A stretch of DNA of 6,763 bases from Oscillospiraceae bacterium (GTDB lineage: Bacteria > Bacillota > Clostridia > Oscillospirales > Acutalibacteraceae): contig CACWJV010000124.1 in NCBI GenBank assembly GCA_902761265.1, positions 1,419 to 8,181 on the forward strand, written 5' to 3'. Both the position numbers and the translations under genes were made by a program. This document shows positions 1 through 5,055 of the stretch, one piece after another (position 1 is the first letter of the stretch; the number at the start of each line of letters is the position of its first letter). The notes under the pieces were generated by a model. That model ran no database searches and was not told where the DNA came from. It saw only the letters and a list, made by a program, of their open reading frames with translations.

Positions 1-1115
1 CCCTCATAGCCGAACTGATGGGCGGCGGACTGCGCCTGCTTGGCGGTGGTGAATTCATGGTTGTTGCACAACATGTCGATGCCGGGCAGCCCGAAGGAAC
101 GGTAGGAGCGCATCGCTTCGCCCAAAGCGGCGCTTTGGCTGGTCAGCGTGGGCTCCTCCATCATGTGGCCGGTGAGGGCAATGCCGTTTTGTTTGCACCA
201 GCCGCCGACCGTGTCGGCAAAGGATTGGGCAAACAGCTCGGCGATGAAGTCGTGATAGTGGTAGCGCACGACGGAGATTTTGCCGTCAGGCAGTTCCCAA
301 AACAGCTCCGGCAGCGATGCGAGCAGATCTTCGCCGTAGGCTTTTTGGTAAAGCTCCGGCACTTTGTCTGTCCACGGCAAACGCACCCAGGCGTTCCCCT
401 GCGGGTCGCTGTGGTCCAGCGTTGTTTTGCGCGTAAACTGCGGCTCGTCGGTAAAGATTGCCGGCACGGTGTCGCCGAACGCGTCGCCGACGGTCGCTTT
501 GTACCGCTCGTGTGTGACCTTGATAAACTGCTCGATCGCCTCTTTATTGAGCGTGTCGGCATAGGTCTGGCCGTTGTACCACGACGACGGCGTGCTGATT
601 TTCAGCAGGGCAAACCACTTTTTGCCGTTTGCGCTTTCGTCCGGTTCGATCCGGCGGTAGCGTTGCAGCGTGCCGTCCGCACCGAGCGACACGTCGTAGC
701 ACGCGAGCAGCCTGTCGCCGTCGTTGAGATTCGCCGCGTCCGTTTCGTCGTTGGTAAAATACAGCGCGCGGGCGCGGTAGCGCGGATCTTTTGTCACCAT
801 GCCGCCGGCGGCGCCGGAGGGCCAGCGGTCCTCGTCATACAGCCACGCGAGCATCCCGTTTTGTTTTGCCTTTTCCACACAGTCCTTCACAAGCGCCATG
901 TATGCGTCGCTGAGATACTGGTTTTTGAGTCCCGTGCGCACATGCATGTGGAACCCGCCGAGTCCCATTTCGCGGAACACGTCAATCTGCCGTTCGAGTT
1001 CGTCTTTGGTCAGCAGATCGTTCCACGCCCAAAACGGCGTGCCGCGGTATTCGGCCGTCGGGTTTTGAAACAGAGCGTCAGACAGCGTGGGTGCCTGGTT
1101 CTTTTTATACAGCAT
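1..1115 (-). CDS. GH106-like / glyco-hydro-2-like glycoside hydrolase, N-terminal 371 residues (partial)
   Basis: This open frame runs from an ATG at 1115 down to the window edge, so the C-terminal part is missing. AAAGGCGGTGA, a near-consensus ribosome binding site, lies 4-5 nt before the ATG. There is no signal peptide, so the enzyme is probably cytosolic. Visible blocks are PFWAWNDLL (27-35), GGFHMHVRTGL (53-63), AWLYDEDRWPSG (90-101), FTDEP (221-225) and GHMMEE (316-321). The order of blocks (an aromatic-rich entry motif, a His-X-His strand, a YDED.WPSG strand, then a strand ending in an acidic residue) matches large clostridial proteins annotated as GH106-type alpha-L-rhamnosidases or as glycosyl hydrolases with a family 2 sugar-binding domain. 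E224 is a candidate catalytic acid, which is inference. Such proteins usually exceed 800 residues, so less than half is seen. It is transcribed divergently from a GH5 gene and probably trims imported oligosaccharides. The fold-level call is fairly firm; rhamnose specificity is not shown. Confidence 0.8.
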   Translation of the reverse strand, partial: MLYKKNQAPTLSDALFQNPTAEYRGTPFWAWNDLLTKDELERQIDVFREMGLGGFHMHVRTGLKNQYLSDAYMALVKDCVEKAKQNGMLAWLYDEDRWPSGAAGGMVTKDPRYRARALYFTNDETDAANLNDGDRLLACYDVSLGADGTLQRYRRIEPDESANGKKWFALLKISTPSSWYNGQTYADTLNKEAIEQFIKVTHERYKATVGDAFGDTVPAIFTDEPQFTRKTTLDHSDPQGNAWVRLPWTDKVPELYQKAYGEDLLASLPELFWELPDGKISVVRYHYHDFIAELFAQSFADTVGGWCKQNGIALTGHMMEEPTLTSQSAALGEAMRSYRSFGLPGIDMLCNNHEFTTAKQAQSAAHQFGYE

Positions 1116-1144
1116 AAGGTCACCGCCTTTATATTCTTTTCAGT

Positions 1145-1173
1145 ACTATATCATATTTCGAGCCCGATTGCAA
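1145..1173 (-). promoter_or_regulatory. Sigma-A promoter of the leftward glycoside hydrolase gene
   Basis: Read leftward, TTGCAA (1173-1168) is followed by a 17-bp spacer and TATAGT (1150-1145), with an extended -10 TG one base upstream. The predicted start near 1138 leaves a leader of about 23 nt before the ATG at 1115. The -35 matches 4 of 6 consensus bases and the extended -10 compensates. Confidence 0.7.
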
Positions 1174-1226
1174 TGCGAAAATGATGAATTGCGTCTGGCG
1201 GACGTCGACTTTTTTTGCGGTGAGAC

Positions 1227-1255
1227 TGGACAACGGCGGCGATGCGGATTATAAT
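1227..1255 (+). promoter_or_regulatory. Sigma-A promoter of the GH5 - alpha/beta hydrolase operon
   Basis: TGGACA (1227-1232), a 17-bp spacer and a perfect TATAAT (1250-1255). Transcription should begin near 1262, which leaves a 25-nt leader to the ATG at 1287. The promoter covers the upstream in-frame ATG at 1242, so that codon would not be in the mRNA. Only about 50 bp separate its -35 from that of the divergent promoter, so one regulator bound between them could act on both. Confidence 0.8.
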
Positions 1256-1272
1256 GGAGGAGAACAAAACCG

Positions 1273-1279
1273 AAGGAGG
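1273..1279 (+). promoter_or_regulatory. Ribosome binding site that decides the GH5 start
   Basis: AAGGAGG lies 7 nt before the ATG at 1287. It selects that codon over the in-frame ATG at 1242, which falls inside the promoter. Confidence 0.85.
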
Positions 1280-1286
1280 CAATCCG

Positions 1287-2681
1287 ATGAAACATACGAA
1301 GAAAAAAGCGCTGTGCGTTTTGCTCGCGCTGGTTTGTGCGCTTTGCTATCTGTCGCTTGCCGCTGCAGCGAAGCAAACGCCGGCAGCGTTGCAGTTTTTG
1401 CACACCGAGGGCGAAAGCATCCGCAACGAGAACAACGAGCAGATCTTTTTGCGCGGCACCAATTTCGGCGGCTGGGGCATCATGGAGGACTGGTTTTGTC
1501 CGTATACCTCGCCGGCCGGCGAAGAGATTATGTTTGACGCGCTTGTAGAGCGCTTCGGACTTGACAAAACCCACGCACTGATGCAGCGCTACCGCGAAAA
1601 CTGGATCACCGAGCAGGATTTCAAAAATGTGGCGGAGCTCGGCATGAACGTGATTCGGCTGCCGATCTGGTACCGCAATTTCCAACGCGACGACAACGGC
1701 ACCTGGTATCGCGACGCAAACGGAGAGATCGACTGGCATGAGCTGGACAACATGGTCGCGTTGTGTAAAAAGTACGGGCTGTATCTCATCATCGACCTGC
1801 ACGGGTTGCCGGGCTATCAAAACGACTACGACCATTGCGGCCGCTCCAAATCGATGAGTCTGTTTGACGACACGGCAAAAGCCGCGCGCTACCGCGACGT
1901 GGTCAAGGACTTTTGGGTGACGCTGGCAACCCGCTACAAGGACGAACCGGCAGTCGCGATGTACGATCTGATGAACGAGCCGCTCGGCACGAATATCACA
2001 AGCGACAAGAGCCTGCGTCAGACGTTCTATGACTTTTCCGACGCGCTGTATCGCGCCATCCGTGCCGTGGACAGCCGCCATATCATCACAATGGAAGCTA
2101 TCTGGTCGCCCGACGCGCTGCCTGCGCCGACGGTCTACGGGTGGGAAAACGTGGTGTATCAGGAGCATCTTTACGATGTGACGAACATGACGATTTTGCG
2201 CAAAACCAACGAGATCGACAAAGCCGGCTACAACGTGCCGTTTCTGATGGGCGAATTCTATCCGCGCGGTCTGACGAGTTTCAGCTATCTGTTTTCGATC
2301 TTCAATGACCGGGGTCTGAGCTGGACCACATGGACCTATAAAGGCGCCGGCGACCGCGCCGATCAGTCGCCGTGGTTTCTTTACGGTTCCTCATCAATCG
2401 AAAAGGTCGATTTTGAAAACGACAGCTATGAGACGCTTTGCGAAAAATTCGGCGCAGTGCTGCGCACCGACGGCGGCGCGTTTACACGCACGGCCTTTGC
2501 GGACTATGTCGGCAACTTTGTAAACGGCGAAGTGGACAAAGCGTCGCTGTATTCCTTCGGTGCTGTGGAAACGCTGGGCACCGTACAGCAGCGGTTCGCG
2601 CTGTTGAAAGACAAGCTGCGCGCGATCTATACCACAATCCTCGACTGGCTGCGCAAGCTGAGAACCGGCGATCTGCTGTAA
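1287..2681 (+). CDS. Secreted glycoside hydrolase family 5 (cellulase/exoglucanase-like)
   Basis: 464 residues. Residues 1-28 form a Sec signal peptide: MKHTKKK, a hydrophobic core from about 8 to 24, then an Ala-rich cleavage region before KQT. The GH5 (beta/alpha)8 signature follows in order: LRGTNFGGWG (55-64), GMNVIRLP (119-126), LIIDLHGLPG (167-176), LMNEP (228-232) with acid/base E231, YQEHLYD (291-297), LMGEF (320-324) with nucleophile E323, and TTWTYKG (347-353) as the closing aromatic strand. Together these support a retaining beta-glycosidase. The LRGTNFGGW start resembles GH5 exo-beta-1,3-glucanase and cellulase groups, but beta-glucan, mannan or xylan activity cannot be told apart here. 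The last 45 residues or so lie beyond the barrel; there is no LPXTG anchor, dockerin or recognisable carbohydrate-binding module, so the protein is probably free or loosely held outside the cell. It is the first gene of an apparent operon with the hydrolase 27 bp downstream. Confidence 0.92.
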   Translation: MKHTKKKALCVLLALVCALCYLSLAAAAKQTPAALQFLHTEGESIRNENNEQIFLRGTNFGGWGIMEDWFCPYTSPAGEEIMFDALVERFGLDKTHALMQRYRENWITEQDFKNVAELGMNVIRLPIWYRNFQRDDNGTWYRDANGEIDWHELDNMVALCKKYGLYLIIDLHGLPGYQNDYDHCGRSKSMSLFDDTAKAARYRDVVKDFWVTLATRYKDEPAVAMYDLMNEPLGTNITSDKSLRQTFYDFSDALYRAIRAVDSRHIITMEAIWSPDALPAPTVYGWENVVYQEHLYDVTNMTILRKTNEIDKAGYNVPFLMGEFYPRGLTSFSYLFSIFNDRGLSWTTWTYKGAGDRADQSPWFLYGSSSIEKVDFENDSYETLCEKFGAVLRTDGGAFTRTAFADYVGNFVNGEVDKASLYSFGAVETLGTVQQRFALLKDKLRAIYTTILDWLRKLRTGDLL

Positions 2682-2693
2682 ATATTCTATTTA

Positions 2694-2700
2694 AAGAAGG
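2694..2700 (+). promoter_or_regulatory. Ribosome binding site that decides a TTG start
   Basis: AAAGAAGG ends at 2700, 8 nt before the TTG at 2709. No ATG or GTG in the same frame lies nearby with a better site, so the TTG is preferred. A second TTG at 2715 would be too far from the site. Confidence 0.65.
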
Positions 2701-2708
2701 TATTCATC

Positions 2709-3410
2709 TTGAACTTGTTTCAACGGCCGCTGGCGCTGGTGCTGGCGGTAACCGCCTGTCTGATGCTGCTGTTCGGCTACAAGACACAGGACGCGCAATC
2801 GCTGCTCGCATCGGACGACACGGTGGCGGTCAGCGAGATTCAAACAGGTTGGCTGTTTGACGGCGCAGGGGAGGACGACGCGCTGATCTTTTATCCCGGC
2901 GCGCTGGTGGAACCGGCCGCCTATGCGCCGCTGCTGCGCGAAGTGGCAGCAAAAGGCGTGGACTGCTTTTTGGTAAAAATGCCGCTGGGTCTTGCCGTGC
3001 TCAACCCGGGAAAGGCGAAGCGTGTGATGCAAAGCTATGTCTATGACCGCTGGTTTTTCGCCGGGCATTCCCTCGGCGGCGCAATGGCGGCGCAGTTTGC
3101 GGCAAAACACCCCGACACGCCGGCAGGGCTGTTTTTGCTTGGCGCCTATACGGCGAAGGATCTGACAAAAGCCGCGTTTCCGGTGGTCTGTATCTACGGC
3201 AGCGAAGACGGCGTTTTGAACCGCAAGCGGCTTGAAAAAAGCTTTACCCTGTCGCCGGACACGCTGGAAGTTGTGGAGATCAACGGCGGCAACCACGCGC
3301 AGTTTGGCGTCTATGGGCCGCAGCGCGGCGACGGCACGGCAACAATCAGCGCCGTCGACCAGCGGAAACAAACGGTGCAGGTGATTGTGCAAACGGTGTT
3401 TGACCAATAA
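2709..3410 (+). CDS. Membrane-anchored alpha/beta hydrolase (hydrolase_5 type)
   Basis: 233 residues with a TTG start. Residues 7-23 are a hydrophobic segment that acts as signal anchor or uncleaved signal, which places the catalytic domain outside the membrane. Core features of the fold are visible: a first strand ALIFYPGALVEPAAYAP (58-74) carrying the oxyanion region, the nucleophile elbow GHSLGG (119-124) with S121, a late strand VVCIYGSEDGVL (159-170) with D167, and GGNHAQFG (193-200) with H196. This is a complete Ser-Asp-His triad at normal family length. Proteins of this type carry the generic alpha/beta hydrolase annotation and their substrates are mostly unknown. Being 27 bp downstream of a secreted GH5 enzyme, with no terminator between, suggests co-transcription. 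A role in removing acyl groups from the same glycan is possible but is inference. The gene ends 3 nt before a strong terminator. Confidence 0.88.
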   Translation: MNLFQRPLALVLAVTACLMLLFGYKTQDAQSLLASDDTVAVSEIQTGWLFDGAGEDDALIFYPGALVEPAAYAPLLREVAAKGVDCFLVKMPLGLAVLNPGKAKRVMQSYVYDRWFFAGHSLGGAMAAQFAAKHPDTPAGLFLLGAYTAKDLTKAAFPVVCIYGSEDGVLNRKRLEKSFTLSPDTLEVVEINGGNHAQFGVYGPQRGDGTATISAVDQRKQTVQVIVQTVFDQ

Positions 3411-3413
3411 AAC

Positions 3414-3450
3414 AAAGATGGTCACGGGAAAACCCGTGGCCATCTTTTTT
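3414..3450 (+). terminator. Intrinsic terminator of the GH5 - alpha/beta hydrolase operon
   Basis: A hairpin with arms 3414-3428 and 3433-3447, loop AAAA and one G-U pair, is followed by a T run that extends the 3' arm to 3450. It starts 3 nt after the hydrolase stop codon. The A-rich 5' flank gives some T-tract on the other strand too, so it may also stop leftward read-through. Confidence 0.92.
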
Positions 3451-3646
3451 CAGGTTTGCTGCGGCCGGAAAGCGAGTGCGGCAGAGCCCGTTTGTCGATC
3501 GTACCCGTCGGACAGCGCAGTCAAAAGAAAAAACTGCCCGCCGTCGAACCACCCGGCGGCAGGCAAAGGCTCCGGCAGCAACCCGCCTTTCCGGATAAGA
3601 TCGGCAGTCTTGCCGAAGCTTTGCACGCTGTGTTCGCGGCAAACAC
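3451..3646. other. Non-coding structured intergenic interval
   Basis: I see no supported gene here. Open frames cross it on both strands but none has a ribosome binding site, and all run through terminator hairpins. It contains two small hairpins, a 6-bp stem with tetraloop at 3601-3616 and a 6-bp stem with 5-nt loop at 3630-3646, plus the larger terminator-like hairpin listed separately. No promoter with good spacing was found inside. It could be the remnant of a mobile or repeated element, or simply spacer between converging genes. Confidence 0.5.
3523..3562 (-). terminator. Second leftward terminator-like hairpin
   Basis: Read leftward, CTGCCGCCG (3562-3554) pairs with CGGCGGGCAG (3543-3534) with one bulged G and a 10-nt loop. 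TTTTTTCTTTT (3533-3523) follows. The form is that of an intrinsic terminator. It lies 85 bp beyond the main terminator of the leftward lipoprotein gene, so it is either a backup terminator or the end of an unseen small transcript. Confidence 0.55.
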
Positions 3647-3680
3647 AAAAAAGACGGCCGCGAGCTTCCACGCGACCATC
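3647..3680 (-). terminator. Intrinsic terminator of the CapA-like gene
   Basis: Read leftward, a 10-bp stem (3680-3671 with 3662-3653, two G-U pairs), an 8-nt loop and a run of six T (3652-3647). It begins 31 nt after the stop codon of the CapA-like gene, with the iterated AT-rich block between. Confidence 0.85.
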
Positions 3681-3710
3681 ATTCTTCATTCTTAATTTTT
3701 CATTCTTCAT
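3681..3710. repeat. 30-bp AT-rich iterated block next to a stop codon
   Basis: The block is made of repeated ATTCTTC/ATTCTTA units (3681, 3688, 3702) split by a T-rich stretch. It fills exactly the space between the CapA-like stop codon and the terminator stem. Read leftward it would translate as MKNEKLRMKN. From memory, similar purine-rich iterations recur between genes in clostridial genomes and are often mis-called as small proteins with that start. The repeat units are visible; that it is a dispersed family is inference. Confidence 0.5.
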
Positions 3711-4970
3711 TTACTTGCTCGCCTTGTCTCCATCCTCGCCCATAATCTTGTGGCAGTAGGCGAGGGCGTTTTTGATCCGCTGATAGGAGTTCGCGCCCAC
3801 ATATTTCGACGTGCCGGCTTCGTATTCCGAAATCGCGGTGTGCATGTTGACCAGCATCCGTCTGGAGCCTGCCGGCAGATCGTCGCGGTGCAGCATATAG
3901 TACGGGGTGTAGCGGATATCGGAGATTTTCGTTTTGCCGGTTTTCTGGTTCTTGGTCAGCTCCAGATCGAGGATGATCGTCGTTTTGGTGGACGGCTCGT
4001 CCTGCTGGTTGGAAATGAAGTTGCCGAAGGAGTAGATGACAAAGCCGGTCTTTTCCTTGCCCTGGTTGTCGGTCACCTTGACCGTTTCATACGGCTGCAG
4101 CACATGCGGATGGCCGCCGAGGATGATGTCCGCGCCCTCTTTAAACAGATGGTCGGCAATCGTGCGCTGATACTCGTTCGGCGTGTTTTGATATTCCACA
4201 CCCCAGTGGATAAGCACGGCGATCACGTCGGTGCCGAGTGCACGCGCCGCGGCCATATCGGCGTCCACACGCTCATAGTCAAAGTCACTGAGCGTGGTGT
4301 AGTAGTCTTTGTTAAAGATATTGACCGCGTAGCGCTGGTCGTCCTTGAGCTGAAAACCGTTGAGGCCGTAGGTGTAGCACAAAAACGCTGCCGAAATGCC
4401 GCCGATATTTGCCACATAGATGCCGTTGTTGCGGTCGCGCTCCTCCTGGCTGCGGTAGGTGCCGACGTGCGCAAGCCCCAAAGAATCCAACACATCCAGC
4501 GTGCGGTTGATCCCGTCGATGCCCTGGTCGCGCGTGTGGTTGTTGGCGGTGCCCAAGAGGTCAAAGCCGGCGTTTTTCGCCGCTTCGGCCAGCGCGTCGG
4601 GGGAATTGAACGTCGGGAAGCCCGAGTAGTTCGGCCCGCCGGCGAGCACGGTTTCCAGATTGCCTACGGCGTAGTCCGCTTTTTTGAGCTGCTTTGCCGC
4701 GTCGGTAAACATATGGTTATAATCGTATTCGCCGGTCGACGCGACGTAAGCGTCCTTCATCTGCGGAATATGGCTCATGATATCGCCGCCCACCATCAGG
4801 TGCGCTTTGATCGGCGGCGGCTCGGTGGTTTCTACCTGTGTGGTGTCGGTTTCGATCGGCACATAGGGATTGGTCTCCATCTCCTTGAGCTCGGACTGGG
4901 AAACGCCGCCGCAGCCCGCCAGCAAAAACAGCAGCAGGCAACTCAGCAGCAAAGCGGTCATTCGTTTCAT
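3711..4970 (-). CDS. CapA-like metallophosphatase-fold lipoprotein (poly-gamma-glutamate synthesis protein family)
   Basis: 419 residues from the ATG at 4970. A lipoprotein signal MKRMTALLLS..LLAGC puts the lipid-modified cysteine at C20, so the protein is tethered outside the membrane. A Thr/Glu/Pro-rich linker (about 28-55) precedes the catalytic domain. CapA-family blocks in order: VGGDIM (60-65), VGNLET (102-107), TANNHTRDQG (141-150), IHWGVEY (254-260), GGHPHVLQP (285-293) and YSFGNFISNQ (313-322). The Asp, Asn and His residues in these are the expected metal-binding set of the calcineurin-like fold, so it looks intact. The family is named after CapA of capsule formation in Bacillus, but no capB or capC homologue lies nearby, and many stand-alone clostridial members have no proven function. 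The ATG at 4985 is rejected because it lies inside the ribosome binding site. The gene stands alone with its own promoter and terminator. Confidence 0.9.
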   Translation of the reverse strand: MKRMTALLLSCLLLFLLAGCGGVSQSELKEMETNPYVPIETDTTQVETTEPPPIKAHLMVGGDIMSHIPQMKDAYVASTGEYDYNHMFTDAAKQLKKADYAVGNLETVLAGGPNYSGFPTFNSPDALAEAAKNAGFDLLGTANNHTRDQGIDGINRTLDVLDSLGLAHVGTYRSQEERDRNNGIYVANIGGISAAFLCYTYGLNGFQLKDDQRYAVNIFNKDYYTTLSDFDYERVDADMAAARALGTDVIAVLIHWGVEYQNTPNEYQRTIADHLFKEGADIILGGHPHVLQPYETVKVTDNQGKEKTGFVIYSFGNFISNQQDEPSTKTTIILDLELTKNQKTGKTKISDIRYTPYYMLHRDDLPAGSRRMLVNMHTAISEYEAGTSKYVGANSYQRIKNALAYCHKIMGEDGDKASK

Positions 4971-4977
4971 AGGGTTC

Positions 4978-4983
4978 TCCTCC
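4978..4983 (-). promoter_or_regulatory. Ribosome binding site that decides the CapA-like start
   Basis: GGAGGA lies 7 nt before the ATG at 4970. The in-frame ATG at 4985 overlaps this site and has no site of its own, so the shorter protein, with its lipoprotein signal at the very N-terminus, is preferred. Confidence 0.85.
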
Positions 4984-5002
4984 ATCCGGGATTGTTGACA
5001 GT

Positions 5003-5031
5003 ATTATACAATACTTGCGCAAAAGAATCAA
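5003..5031 (-). promoter_or_regulatory. Promoter of the CapA-like gene
   Basis: Read leftward, TTGATT (5031-5026), a 17-bp spacer and a perfect TATAAT (5008-5003), with a leader of about 26 nt to the ATG. The -10 lies in a palindrome, AGTATT-ATAC-AATACT (5000-5015). The -35 and first half of the spacer belong to a 17-nt block shared with the kinase promoter. Confidence 0.8.
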
Positions 5032-5051
5032 GAGGGAACGGGCTTGATTCT
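5024..5051 (-). terminator. Possible terminator of the kinase gene, overlapping the next promoter
   Basis: Read leftward, AGAATCAAG (5051-5043), a 10-nt loop, CTTGATTCT (5032-5024) and three further T. The 9-bp stem is a perfect inverted repeat starting 4 nt after the kinase stop codon, but it is AT-rich with a short T tract, so termination may be weak. Its 3' arm is the -35 region of the capA promoter. Confidence 0.5.
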
Positions 5052-5055
5052 GCTT

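Noticed and set aside
18..1184. Long rightward frame of 388 codons
   Set aside because: It is antisense to the glycoside hydrolase gene, which has clear family motifs and a proper start. The frame is open only because of GC-rich codon bias.
1146..2168. Leftward 340-codon frame across the GH5 gene
   Set aside because: It is a shadow of the GH5 coding strand with Arg/Val/His-rich composition, no motifs and no ribosome binding site.
2196..2207. TTTTGCGCAAAA, resembling part of the shared promoter block
   Set aside because: It lies inside the GH5 coding region, lacks the TTGATT segment and a -10, and encodes ordinary residues.
2691..3443. Leftward 250-codon frame
   Set aside because: It is antisense to the alpha/beta hydrolase, which has a full catalytic triad. 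It also starts inside the terminator.
3450..3710. Leftward 86-residue frame starting MKNEKLRMKN
   Set aside because: It has no ribosome binding site, begins right after another stop codon, and crosses two terminator hairpins. It is best explained as an iterated intergenic sequence.
4971..4985. Alternative start of the CapA-like protein (MEENP extension)
   Set aside because: That ATG lies within the GGAGGA ribosome binding site of the downstream ATG, and the extension would displace the lipoprotein signal.
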